Assembly: GCA_964649095.1 (NCBI GenBank)
Contig: CAZYPH010000031.1
Coordinates: forward strand, 1 to 21,568
DNA: 21,568 nucleotides
Direction of reading: 5' to 3'
From: CAZYPH01 sp964649095
GTDB taxonomy: Bacteria > Bdellovibrionota > UBA1018 > UBA923
The position numbers and the translations under genes were made by a program. Shown here piece by piece: positions 6,004 through 15,089 of the stretch. Every line of letters starts with the position of its first letter. The first letter of the stretch is position 1. The notes beneath the pieces were generated by a model, which had not been told where the DNA came from, searched no databases, and saw only the letters and a list, made by a program, of their open reading frames with translations.

Positions 6004-8656
6004 CGATCAGCAAAATATATTAGATTATATTAATATTCATCGTCATCAAACACGCGTCGCCATTCATGCTGATGCTGGTACCGGTAAAACGACGACTCTG
6101 GTGCAGTGTGTGCGTGCGGTTTTGCAGATGCCTGATGCACTCCCAAGAAAAATTTTGTGCCTGTCTTTTACTGAAAAATCTAAAAATGATTTGTTGTCAC
6201 GCTTCACCCCTCAAGAACGTTTGCGGGTTGAGGTCTTTACGATTCACGGTTTCTGTAATCACTTGGTACGGCGCCAAGCGTTTCAGGTAGTGGGTGTTTT
6301 AGATTATGTAATTGCGGATGCTGATCAAGAAGAAGCTCTTTTTAACGAAGCGTTTGAGATCTGTTTTAGTGGTTCGGCAGATTGGGCGCCTTTACTGCAT
6401 CGCCTGCGTGTGGGCGCGCTAAAGGCCTTTATGCGTAAGGCGATTGCCACTGAGGCTTCTTATGGCTCGGTGCGATTAGATCCACTTAAAAATCCATTGG
6501 GGGATTCCATTACGAATCTGGCTGGCGTGTCGTCGAACTATGCGGCCTATAAAGAGCACCATTTGTTCGAGATTTTTTTCCACCGCTTAAAAGAGCAGTT
6601 TCAGCGGCAAAAACTGAAAGCCAATAAAATTACTTACAACGACTTAGAGCGCTACGCATTTGAGTGGTTAAGGTTGCCCGAAAGTCGCAGTGTTTTTGAA
6701 CAAGAGTATGGTTTTGTCTTCGTCGATGAGTTTCAGGACACGTCGCTCATGCAGTGTAAAATCATTGAGCGGATGTTTACGAAGAGCGCTCAGGGCTTGC
6801 TCGATGAGTACAGTGTAAAATTCAATGATCCGGCATTTTGGTCTCAGAGCAATCAGCGTATTGGTCTACTAGTAGTGGGTGACCCCAAACAAAGTATCTA
6901 TCGATTTCGTGGGGCTCAGGTTGAGGTTTTTGAAGAGTTTAGTACGTTTTTAAAAAACTTTCATCTTAAGACCAATTTTCGATCGCAGCCTTTAATATTG
7001 TCAGCAGTAAATAGTGTTGGTCGAAAATATATAAAAAATTATATAGATATGCAGGCCTTTGATGGGCTGCATTCTAAGTTAAGTTCCGATGCATTTGTGG
7101 CAACGCTTGATGTCGCAGAATTCGCTGATAGTGTAGAGTTGTTGTCGAGCTTGTATCGTAAGTTATCTCTCAGTGGCGACGTCGCTTTGTTGTTGCGTCG
7201 CTTTAAAGGTAATGAGCCTCTTATTCAACAACTCATCCAAAGTGGTGTGCCCGTCACGCTTGAGATTAGTCGCAATCCGATAAAGATATCTCAAGTATAT
7301 TTATTTTTTTTAATGTTCTTATTCGTTTACCGTAGTTGGTCGGATGCCGTGGTCGAACGTTTAAAAATAGCGTCGAGTGTCTACGGTTTTGATTACAACG
7401 CGTTAGAGTTAGAATTGAAATCTTTGAGTGGGCTAACGTACGTTGATGTGTGTCGATCTCTTTTTTTAAAGCCTTTTGTCTTGAAAAGTGGTCTCTCTGA
7501 CGACGCTAGTGCGGGTATTAAGTTGCAACTTGAGGCCTATTTTCTCGACGCTACCGTGCAACAGAAGCCACGTGTGGAACTACTGGAAACTGTGTCCTCA
7601 ATCGTATTTGGTGATGAAGGCAGTTTTAGTCGAGATGCTGAAGCTACGATTGATCTGCCGTATTTTATGTTAGAGCGTTCTCGTTCGAACAATAGCCTCC
7701 GCGTACTCACTATCCATTCGAGTAAAGGGTTAGAGTTTCAGTCGGTAATCTTGTTCGATCTGAAAGAGAAACGTCGTCCGACGCAGCCCTATGTCGCGTC
7801 ACGTAACCAGGTGTATTTTTTAGAGCGCGGATCTGCTGGGCGTGATGACTTGAAAGATTGTCCCATCTTCAAAGGGGTAATGAATCCAATTGCGGAATAC
7901 GATCGCCTAAAAGAAGACGAAGAGTCCTTTCGACTATTATACGTTGCCATGACGCGAGCAAAAAATAATCTAGTCGCGTGCGTAGATAGTTCGTCAAAAA
8001 AATTATCCGGTTGGGAGGGGCCGCTGACCGAGGCGTTGACCGCAGTAAAACGGTTGGAGTTTGAATGGTCGCTTTCACAAGCATCCGATATCGAGTCGAC
8101 GAATGATTTTGAGATGATGACGCGGCAACCAGGGGGTGTTCGTCGCCCCAACACGATTGCAAAAGACTCAGCGCCCGAGGCGATCGATCTATCGGCCTCA
8201 GTCGGAGTTCTTCGGCACCAACAACTTACGGCCGCAACTAAACACTGGCCGCGTTTAGTAGCGTTTTTGTCGCAGACGTTTAATGCTCAAGAGTTGACGG
8301 TGTTGTCTAAAGATGTCGTGTTTCAATCTATATTTAATTTTGAATATATAGCGCAGCGCAGCGGTCTTGTGTTTGATGAGTTGCCAGTATTAATAGCGTA
8401 TGGTGCCTATAGTGATGTTGCTTTGTATCGAGTAGATCGAGTCGTTGTATATCCAGAGCATGTCCTTGTCGTCGATTATAAGTTCTCGCAACAAAATGAT
8501 CTTGAGTATTTATTAACTACGTACCGTGCACAGCTAGCGCACTATAAAAAAATATTGTTTGAAATCTATCAACGACCAGTAATTGGTTACTTGTTTGACG
8601 TTCAGGGGCAAGCTTCTCGGAAGTCTGGGTTCCGTAATTTTATTCACGAACTCTAA
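5990..8656 (+). CDS. addA: AddA-like UvrD-family helicase-nuclease
   Basis: 888 aa, compact against about 1200 for typical AddA or RecB. Superfamily 1 helicase motifs run in order: an N-terminal DQQ (Q motif), Walker A GTGKTT at 30-35, Walker B VDEFQDT at 245-251, motif III GDPKQSIYR from 297, TNFRS (motif IV), TIHSSKGLEF at 574-583 (motif V) and YVAMTRAK at 651-658 (motif VI). A C-terminal PD-(D/E)XK nuclease follows: E797, D816 in RVDR, D829 and K831 in VDYKF, and Q848/Y852 in QLAHY. The 13-residue step between the two Asp matches that in E. coli RecB (D1067, D1080). The protein would unwind DNA ends with ATP and cut one strand. It begins inside the AddB-like gene; the short spacing (AGG, then ATG) suggests coupled translation. 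All key residues are present, so it should be active. Confidence 0.9.
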   Translation: MRPTSDQQNILDYINIHRHQTRVAIHADAGTGKTTTLVQCVRAVLQMPDALPRKILCLSFTEKSKNDLLSRFTPQERLRVEVFTIHGFCNHLVRRQAFQVVGVLDYVIADADQEEALFNEAFEICFSGSADWAPLLHRLRVGALKAFMRKAIATEASYGSVRLDPLKNPLGDSITNLAGVSSNYAAYKEHHLFEIFFHRLKEQFQRQKLKANKITYNDLERYAFEWLRLPESRSVFEQEYGFVFVDEFQDTSLMQCKIIERMFTKSAQGLLDEYSVKFNDPAFWSQSNQRIGLLVVGDPKQSIYRFRGAQVEVFEEFSTFLKNFHLKTNFRSQPLILSAVNSVGRKYIKNYIDMQAFDGLHSKLSSDAFVATLDVAEFADSVELLSSLYRKLSLSGDVALLLRRFKGNEPLIQQLIQSGVPVTLEISRNPIKISQVYLFFLMFLFVYRSWSDAVVERLKIASSVYGFDYNALELELKSLSGLTYVDVCRSLFLKPFVLKSGLSDDASAGIKLQLEAYFLDATVQQKPRVELLETVSSIVFGDEGSFSRDAEATIDLPYFMLERSRSNNSLRVLTIHSSKGLEFQSVILFDLKEKRRPTQPYVASRNQVYFLERGSAGRDDLKDCPIFKGVMNPIAEYDRLKEDEESFRLLYVAMTRAKNNLVACVDSSSKKLSGWEGPLTEALTAVKRLEFEWSLSQASDIESTNDFEMMTRQPGGVRRPNTIAKDSAPEAIDLSASVGVLRHQQLTAATKHWPRLVAFLSQTFNAQELTVLSKDVVFQSIFNFEYIAQRSGLVFDELPVLIAYGAYSDVALYRVDRVVVYPEHVLVVDYKFSQQNDLEYLLTTYRAQLAHYKKILFEIYQRPVIGYLFDVQGQASRKSGFRNFIHEL

Positions 8657-8731
8657 CACGTTGCGCTAAACTAAATTGATTTATAACGGTGATTTCATTG
8701 CGAAAATGAAGTTTCCTGATAGCCTAAAATT

Positions 8732-9598
8732 ATGACTGTTGGAAAACGTCGAATAAAAAAATGGCTTAATTGGAATCAGATTATAAAACAGTTTTTATTT
8801 GTAATATTCGGGGCCGCCATCTCTCTTGGCTTAAACATGTTGCCTGCGTTGGCACAGGAGGCTGATACTGGTTTAGATGCGGCGTTTAATCCAACAGCAA
8901 ATGCGTCGGTTACGCCGTCGGTGAGCCCGACAGCGCCGCTGTCTTCGCCTGCTGCTCCCAATCAGTACTCCGGCACCGACGACGAATACCAATTTAGCTG
9001 GTTAGATCCTGATAAACAGATCTACGTCTTGCAGAATCGAAAATATCGTAAAGCAAAAACACTGGGGCTATTTGTTTCTGGTGGTTTGAATTTAAACAAT
9101 CCCTATCGCACAAGTTATGGCGGCATCTTTCGAGGTAGTTATTTTTTCACCGAACAGTTGGGTGCTGAAGTCTTCTTTGCGGCCAATAGTACGTCCGACA
9201 ACACCACGCTCACCGCCTTAAAAAAGGCAACCTCGGTACTGCCTTTTGTGCGCGACATCCGCTACTATTACGGTGCCAATGCTGCTTGGGTGCCATGGTA
9301 TGCCAAGATGAATTTTTTTAATTCTATCATCTATTTTGATTGGTTTTTAAATCTGGGGCTAGCGGGTATGCAAACAGCCACCGATCGTAATACGCGTTCA
9401 TTTCTACCACCAGCTTACCGGTACGAAGTACTGGTGGGATTGTACTACGGCACGGGCATGAACTTCTTTTTATCCAAACATTTTTCGCTGCGATTTGAGT
9501 TACTTGGACTGGCGTTTTCGGCTCTGAATTCAGATGGCCAGAGTAATCGCCTGTTTTTTAATAATGACCTAGCACTCGGGGTTGGCTACCGTTTCTAG
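8732..9598 (+). CDS. Outer-membrane beta-barrel protein of the myxobacterial gliding-cluster type
   Basis: 288 aa. A long signal peptide (1-41; basic KRRIKK, then a hydrophobic stretch ending LPALA before QE) is followed by a Pro/Ser/Thr/Ala-rich linker (about 43-78) and a domain from about 97 with alternating aromatic and polar strands, ending in GVGYRF with the C-terminal Phe typical of barrels inserted by BamA. The pattern fits the outer-membrane beta-barrel family found next to gliding genes in Myxococcales and relatives (GltA/GltB type); this is recognised from memory and context, not searched. First gene of the Glt-like cluster, 75 nt after the AddA-like gene, with no clear Shine-Dalgarno. 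It is probably the outer-membrane end of the complex formed with the downstream TPR and FHA proteins. Confidence 0.75.
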   Translation: MTVGKRRIKKWLNWNQIIKQFLFVIFGAAISLGLNMLPALAQEADTGLDAAFNPTANASVTPSVSPTAPLSSPAAPNQYSGTDDEYQFSWLDPDKQIYVLQNRKYRKAKTLGLFVSGGLNLNNPYRTSYGGIFRGSYFFTEQLGAEVFFAANSTSDNTTLTALKKATSVLPFVRDIRYYYGANAAWVPWYAKMNFFNSIIYFDWFLNLGLAGMQTATDRNTRSFLPPAYRYEVLVGLYYGTGMNFFLSKHFSLRFELLGLAFSALNSDGQSNRLFFNNDLALGVGYRF

Positions 9599-9630
9599 GC
9601 AGACCCGCTATTCATATCGAAAGGATTCGG

Positions 9631-11175
9631 ATGATTGGCTTTCTTCGAATATTAACTTTTATTTATATTCTATTTTCTATAAGTACGCCGGCGTACACCG
9701 AAGAGTTTCCCGACGATGCCGATGCGTATCGTCGTGGTCAGGAGCTTGCTAAGTCTGGTGTGTATTTCTCTGCTGCTAGTTACTTTTTCAATGTCTATGC
9801 GGGTGAAAGTCCGTACCGCATGGCCGCATTGGTGCAGGTTACGGAGCAGCTTATGTCCTCACGAATGCCACATGCCGCGGTGTATTTTTTTATCAAGACG
9901 CTGCAGTCTGACAACCGCGCGGCCATTCGACGGGTGCTCAAACTATTGCCTGACATGTTGCAGGCAGTCGGTGGTGATTTGTTAAGGCCGTATCTTCTAA
10001 GGCACAGCACAGCCACAGATTATGAACCAAAAATGCTCTCGTACTTTCAGTACTTCTTGGCGAAAGACGAACTTCTAAAAGGCAATCCTGAACAGGCCTT
10101 TAAGCTAGCGAGCTCGGTGTCCGACAAAACTATTATTTTTCCCCAAGCCCAATACCTACGTGGGGTTAGTGCGGCTATGCTCCTCAATACCAATGTCGCG
10201 ATCGAAAGCTTTACGTTATGCGGTCGTTTGGCCTCTGATATCAGTAAAGTATCGCCAGAGGCACTAAAACAAGAGGCGCGCGATCTTCAATGGCGCTGCA
10301 AGGCTTCACTAGCAAGAACTCTCTATCAGCAGGAGAAATTTACGGAAGCCGAAGAGGTCTATGACGAAATTCCAAAGACGGCATTCGTTTGGACCGATAT
10401 TCTGTTCGAGCAGGCCTGGACAGCGTTTTCAAAGAAAGACTACAACCGCGCCCTTGGCAAATTAGTGACGTACCGGTCACCCTCGTTGCAGTTTATTTTT
10501 AATCCCGAAGTTGAAGTGTTACGAGCCCAAAGTTTTTTAGCGTTGTGCCATTTTGATGAGGCCTCAAAAACAATCGACGAGTTTAGCGCAAAATACGCTC
10601 AAGTCGGGTCACAGATGAAGCAGTTTCTTTTGCAAAACGATGCCAATCTACCAGCCTTCTATAATATAGCAAAAGTGGTATATCAAAAACCATTACACAA
10701 CTCTAACTTCTTTTCCCGAGTGCTCAATCGTTTTGTACGTAGCCCCTATTTTGCATCACACCTCTATTATGAAGGCGCTGCCAACACCGAACTGCGGCGC
10801 GTGCAGTCGTTGGCCCGCTCACGGCCTAATTTGGCTAATTTTGGCGCATTTATCGAAAAAGTATTAACGTGGCGCATTGGTTCGACACAGTTACTTGGTG
10901 GGTTGTTCGTTAAGAATTCCCTTTTAGATCAGTATCAAGATCTCATCGCTCAGTTAGACCACATCGCGTTCATAAAACTCGAAATGTTAAAACAGAATAA
11001 AATTTCGATCGCCTATAAGCCCTTAATGACTTTAGACACCGAGGGTAACCTAAAACGCGGTGCGGAACGTGTTGAGCGTAAAGACTATCAATACTACTGG
11101 ACGTTTAACGGCGAGTTTTGGTTCGACGAACTAGGCGATTACGTCTTTGCATTGGAGTCACGTTGTGGAGCTTAA
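9631..11175 (+). CDS. gltE: GltE/AglT-like periplasmic TPR protein
   Basis: 514 aa with a signal peptide (about 1-23, ending near TPAYT). The M. xanthus relative is a lipoprotein, but no lipobox cysteine is present here. Helical repeats run through the whole protein; the clearest TPR pair is at about 223-300 (SLARTLYQQEKFTEAEEVYD, then ILFEQAWTAFSKKDYNRALG). The segment TAFSKKDYNRALGKL with the following SP and NPEVEVLRAQSF resembles AglT, a scaffold of the Myxococcus gliding machinery. An AAAGGA site lies about 8 nt before the ATG. The stop is separated by one base from the next gene's ATG, so both are surely co-translated. It likely acts in the periplasm as a scaffold for the neighbouring barrel and long TPR protein. 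The specific Glt assignment rests on order and remembered similarity. Confidence 0.75.
   Translation: MIGFLRILTFIYILFSISTPAYTEEFPDDADAYRRGQELAKSGVYFSAASYFFNVYAGESPYRMAALVQVTEQLMSSRMPHAAVYFFIKTLQSDNRAAIRRVLKLLPDMLQAVGGDLLRPYLLRHSTATDYEPKMLSYFQYFLAKDELLKGNPEQAFKLASSVSDKTIIFPQAQYLRGVSAAMLLNTNVAIESFTLCGRLASDISKVSPEALKQEARDLQWRCKASLARTLYQQEKFTEAEEVYDEIPKTAFVWTDILFEQAWTAFSKKDYNRALGKLVTYRSPSLQFIFNPEVEVLRAQSFLALCHFDEASKTIDEFSAKYAQVGSQMKQFLLQNDANLPAFYNIAKVVYQKPLHNSNFFSRVLNRFVRSPYFASHLYYEGAANTELRRVQSLARSRPNLANFGAFIEKVLTWRIGSTQLLGGLFVKNSLLDQYQDLIAQLDHIAFIKLEMLKQNKISIAYKPLMTLDTEGNLKRGAERVERKDYQYYWTFNGEFWFDELGDYVFALESRCGA
11167..11170 (+). promoter_or_regulatory. Shine-Dalgarno that fixes the start of the giant TPR gene
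   Basis: GGAG, 6 nt before ATG 11177, lying inside the last codons of the upstream TPR gene. It supports the 11177 start over 11147, which has no comparable site. Confidence 0.65.
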
Positions 11176-11176
11176 A

Positions 11177-14100
11177 ATGTATTCAAAAATGCCGTGGCGC
11201 CTCATTGGTGTCGCATGTTTATTGTTGGCGTCCGTGGCGAACAACACAGTCCATGCTTACTCCGAAGCACAGCTTCAGCAAATCTATACCTCCGAAGATA
11301 CGCAGATACGCAATCTGCGTCGAGCTGAGATAGATCAATTGCGCATCGTGTTAGGACGTCGTTTTGACGAGTCACGTAAGCCCGACCTATTGGCGCGATT
11401 AGCAGAACTATATATAGAAGAATATCGATTTCTCTTTGCAAAAGAGAACCAGCTCTATCAAAAGCTACGCGCCCAAGATTCGGTCACGAAGAGCTCTGCT
11501 GTTCAACACTCGCTTTCCAAAAAGGCTCTGATGGCCTCAATTGAGGTTTGTCTCGGTATTTTAAAAAGTAAACACAAACCCAGTAAACCCGATCAAGTGT
11601 ATTATTTCCTAGGTTACAACTACCTCGAACTCAACGATCGCACGCGATCGAACCAGTATTTTCAGCAGCTTGTTAGCGTGTATCCCAGAAGTGAGTTCGC
11701 TGCTGAGGCCTATCGTAATTTGGGTGATGCGGCGTTTGAGGCGAAAGATTATAGAAAAGCCCTTCAAAATTTTGAGCGCGCGGCACAATATCCCCAAACG
11801 CCGTCGTATGGACGTGTCCTCTATAAGTTGGCCTGGGCCTATTACCGCAATAGACAGTTTGATCGGGCTTTAGCGACCATGCGTCGTTTAGTGGAAATTT
11901 CAAAAAACAATGCGCAGTTTGTGAGCGTGCGTGAAGAGGCTCTCAATGATCTGGCCTTTTTCTTTTCAGAGGCCAGCCGCATGTCTGAGGCCAAGGCCTA
12001 CTTTGCGCAGGTGAGTCCGAACGATGAGTTTTATGTCAGCTCGCTATCGCGTTTATCTCAAGTTTATTTGAAACGTGGTGAGCGTTCAAAAGCCGCTGCG
12101 ATTGAAGACATTCTCATTCGCGAAACTAAAGATCGATCGCCCGGACTAACGTTAATGGTATTATTAGACAACGTTGAAACCGCTGCACAAAAGGGTTTGG
12201 TAGAAGACGAGCTGACACAGTTAAAAAAACTAGAAGCATTTATCGGTGCTGCTAATTCGTTAAAAGATTACACAGACAGAGTCCAAAAGCAGAACGATCT
12301 ACAAGCCAAGTTGAACGATCGGGTACAGACATTAGAGGGTTACATTCGCACTAAGGCCTTAAGTCTTCATAAGGCTGCCCAGAAGGCCAAGAAACCGTAT
12401 AATTACGACACTGCCGCCAACTACTATCAAGTGTATTTGCGTTTATTTGGTGGTGAATTAACGCTTGCTCAGAGGCAAGAGATCGAAACGTATTATGTCG
12501 ACAACTTGTTAGCTGTAAAACGAACCGACGAAGCGTTTAAAATTCTAGAACGTTCGCTATTTATAGGCGGTGTTCCTGCCTTAGAATCTAAGTATGCCAA
12601 AGAAGCTGCTATTACATTAATTAATCTTTATATACAGAAAATTGATTCCACAAAAAATTCTGATGCGACGCAAAACTTTGTTGTTTTAGCTGAGGCATTC
12701 ATTCAAAAGTTTCCAAACGAGCCTTTGACAAAAGACCTTGAGTTTAAGTTAGCTCGTTTAGATATTCAGAAGCGTCCTGAACAAGTCGACAATCAGAATA
12801 ATCGATTGATTCAGTTCATCGAAGCCAATCCTAGCCGCCCCGAGTCTGCTGAAGCGGCATTAGAAATGCTGAATAGTCAGATAAAAAACAAACAAGAGGC
12901 CAACGCCGAGGCTCTTGCGCAGCGATTTTCAAAAAATCTTACGCTCATGCGCACGGGCGAAAGAATTAAATTGAAAGAATTGGTATTTAGTCTACTCGAG
13001 CGCCGTTCGTTTGCAGACATCAAATCGTTAGAGTCACAAGCAAGTCAATCCGAGGTAGCGTTGTCGTACGAAAAGTTGGGCCGACAAGCGCAAGATAAAG
13101 AGGTGCGTATTAAAAGCTATCGCAACGCACTTTTATATTATGAGCGTGCGTTGAGTATAACCGATGTTCTACGTTTGGCCGCTCTTTTAAAGCGTGATGC
13201 TGTTAGTGTCGATTTAGATACTACGCTCACACGTCTGATTACGCTCGCTGCCGTGCAGTTTGCTCTAAGTAGCGAGAAGAATCGCACGAGCGATTTAGCA
13301 GCAATATTAACAAATCAAGATATAAAACCAAGCACCAGACTGTTGAGTGTCGATTATCTAGCAGCTATGGCTCTCGATAGTAATAACTTCGACGCGGCCA
13401 CTCAGGTTCAAAATCGGCTTTTAGAAATTTGTAGAACGTCGAAGAAAGCAGATTCAATCGAAGTACCGTGTGATGCGAGTATTACTTCCTACTTAACGCT
13501 CTTAGAGTTTAAACGCAGTGTTAGTAACGAACATCGTGTGCATGAGGCACGTTTTCTCAAGCATTTAACCGAGCACGGCTATGCCAACCGACACTACTTT
13601 GAGGTGCGCGGGCGATTGCTCGCGGCATACGAAAGTCTTTTTGAATCGAGCAAGGCTAGTGCGGTACTCGCACAAATGATCAACCACCCGGCAAAGAATT
13701 TAACAGCCACTGAGCGACGTTATTACGTTGCGGCTAAAATTCGGAGTCTAGAAATTCAAAAGAAACGCTTAGAAAACCTGCGTCTTGAGTTGCCTGAAAC
13801 ATTGCTTCGAAGCCGCACAAAACAGCGTATTGAGGCTATGCAAAATGTAGTTGCTCAGTACGAAGCCGTTGCTAAATTACGCGATCCGGAGGGTACGATC
13901 TTAGTGAATCTCGAGCTAGCTAATATCTACACAAGCTTCGCACGAGATTTGGAAAGAGCCCCGGTGCCTGATGCTTATCAAGCCGAACGTCTACAGCAGT
14001 ACAAACAAGAGATTCAAAAAATCGTGACTCCATTACGACAAAAGGGCATTGAGTTTTTACGTACGGCCCACAGACAAGGCATCGAGCTTGGTCAGCCCCT

Positions 14101-14773
14101 AGTAGGGTTTGTGAAAGTGCGATTGCAGCTTGCCGAACAACAGCCTCAACAGTTTCCGTTGAGATACTATCTCTATTCGTCGCGTGCCTTTGAATATGCC
14201 AAACAAGAAGCCGACATCAAAGACGTCGTTGCGGTGCTGGCAGAGTCTAATTTCAAACAAGAAGAGGCTTGGGTACAGCTTTTAAATCGGGGTTTAAAAA
14301 ACGGACGATTTTTGACAAGTCTTAGACTTGCCCAGTTAGCTAATATGCAGATCAAACGATCGCAACGTCTGTTGTACCAGCTGGGTCTAATCTATCTGCG
14401 CACCAAAAACCCAATTGATGCTATGGCGGCTCTTTCACAGAGTTTGGCTGTTGATGAGTACGACGAATCTAGTGCCAAAGCCTTTGGTGCTATCGCGCTA
14501 CATTTTCAGCAATTCGAAGTAGCACAACGCAAACTGCGACCGCTCGCTCTCAGAAATAAAAAGAACAATATATTACAAATTATGTATGCGATTTCAAGCT
14601 CGGCATTGGGAGAGCGAGTTGATTTCGATGACCTCGATGACGACGACGTAAAAAATGCAAACTTAAACAATGCTCTAGCGAACAACAATGCGAAAGACGT
14701 TGTGCGTGGCTTGGCCCCGTTTGATGCAGCTGATATCTACTTCAAAGAATTTATACAAGGGGGGCGACTATGA
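11177..14773 (+). CDS. gltD: GltD/AgmU-like giant TPR protein
   Basis: 1198 aa from the ATG at 11177, preferred over the upstream in-frame ATG at 11147 because GGAG at 11167-11170 lies 6 nt before it, the 29-nt overlap with the previous gene disappears, and a proper signal peptide begins (hydrophobic stretch ending NTVHA, cleavage near residue 27). TPR units are clear at about 140-245 (YYFLGYNYLELNDRTRSNQY; NLGDAAFEAKDYRKALQNFE; LAWAYYRNRQFDRALATMRR) and again at about 1064-1130, with helical repeats between. An acidic stretch, DFDDLDDDDV, occurs at about 1148-1157. Size and neighbours match AgmU/GltD, a periplasmic TPR protein of the myxobacterial trans-envelope gliding complex. Its stop overlaps the next start by 4 nt. 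Probably periplasmic; exact partners inferred from the operon. Confidence 0.75.
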   Translation: MYSKMPWRLIGVACLLLASVANNTVHAYSEAQLQQIYTSEDTQIRNLRRAEIDQLRIVLGRRFDESRKPDLLARLAELYIEEYRFLFAKENQLYQKLRAQDSVTKSSAVQHSLSKKALMASIEVCLGILKSKHKPSKPDQVYYFLGYNYLELNDRTRSNQYFQQLVSVYPRSEFAAEAYRNLGDAAFEAKDYRKALQNFERAAQYPQTPSYGRVLYKLAWAYYRNRQFDRALATMRRLVEISKNNAQFVSVREEALNDLAFFFSEASRMSEAKAYFAQVSPNDEFYVSSLSRLSQVYLKRGERSKAAAIEDILIRETKDRSPGLTLMVLLDNVETAAQKGLVEDELTQLKKLEAFIGAANSLKDYTDRVQKQNDLQAKLNDRVQTLEGYIRTKALSLHKAAQKAKKPYNYDTAANYYQVYLRLFGGELTLAQRQEIETYYVDNLLAVKRTDEAFKILERSLFIGGVPALESKYAKEAAITLINLYIQKIDSTKNSDATQNFVVLAEAFIQKFPNEPLTKDLEFKLARLDIQKRPEQVDNQNNRLIQFIEANPSRPESAEAALEMLNSQIKNKQEANAEALAQRFSKNLTLMRTGERIKLKELVFSLLERRSFADIKSLESQASQSEVALSYEKLGRQAQDKEVRIKSYRNALLYYERALSITDVLRLAALLKRDAVSVDLDTTLTRLITLAAVQFALSSEKNRTSDLAAILTNQDIKPSTRLLSVDYLAAMALDSNNFDAATQVQNRLLEICRTSKKADSIEVPCDASITSYLTLLEFKRSVSNEHRVHEARFLKHLTEHGYANRHYFEVRGRLLAAYESLFESSKASAVLAQMINHPAKNLTATERRYYVAAKIRSLEIQKKRLENLRLELPETLLRSRTKQRIEAMQNVVAQYEAVAKLRDPEGTILVNLELANIYTSFARDLERAPVPDAYQAERLQQYKQEIQKIVTPLRQKGIEFLRTAHRQGIELGQPLVGFVKVRLQLAEQQPQQFPLRYYLYSSRAFEYAKQEADIKDVVAVLAESNFKQEEAWVQLLNRGLKNGRFLTSLRLAQLANMQIKRSQRLLYQLGLIYLRTKNPIDAMAALSQSLAVDEYDESSAKAFGAIALHFQQFEVAQRKLRPLALRNKKNNILQIMYAISSSALGERVDFDDLDDDDVKNANLNNALANNNAKDVVRGLAPFDAADIYFKEFIQGGRL

Positions 14774-15063
14774 TTAAACAATTGCTTTTTATCATATTCT
14801 TTCTGCCAATCACTGTTCTAGCCCAGCAAACGAAGACGGTGTCTACCTTCACCGGTACCACCGCCGTCAAAGAAGACGGAAAGACAGTGTTGTATAAGAA
14901 AAACAACAAAGTAAATTTCGATGACAACTTGATTCAAGGGGAGCTCAAAAACCCCAATGAATTTTATTTCGTACATCGACCAGAAGAGAAATTTAACGAC
15001 CTGCTGCAGCGTCGAAAGAATTTTCACAAAGAGATGCTGCGCGACGCTGTAATGATTCGATAA
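14770..15063 (+). CDS. Small secreted protein, CglF-like
   Basis: 97 aa. A signal peptide (1-18, ending VLA before QQ) leaves a mature protein of about 79 residues. The conserved-looking part is V-N-F-D-D at 48-52, I-Q-G-E-L-x-x-P at 55-62, then FVHRPEEKF and LLQRRKNFHKEMLRDAV at the C-terminus. This arrangement resembles the small CglF-type proteins that sit between TPR and FHA/AgmX genes in gliding clusters of myxobacteria and relatives; I know the pattern from memory and could not search. No cysteine, so not a lipoprotein. Strong RBS (AAGGGGGG) before the ATG, which overlaps the upstream stop (ATGA). It probably works in the periplasm as a small subunit of the same assembly. Confidence 0.65.
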   Translation: MIKQLLFIIFFLPITVLAQQTKTVSTFTGTTAVKEDGKTVLYKKNNKVNFDDNLIQGELKNPNEFYFVHRPEEKFNDLLQRRKNFHKEMLRDAVMIR

Positions 15064-15089
15064 TGTAATACGGTTGGGGATGCAAATTC

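Noticed and set aside
8694..8710. TTCATT/AATGAA hairpin between the AddA-like gene and the barrel gene
   Set aside because: Only six A/T-rich pairs with no U-run; not convincing as a terminator.
11147..11176. ATG 11147 as start of the giant TPR protein
   Set aside because: It overlaps the upstream gene by 29 nt, has no RBS, and places 10 polar residues before the signal peptide; ATG 11177 fits better.
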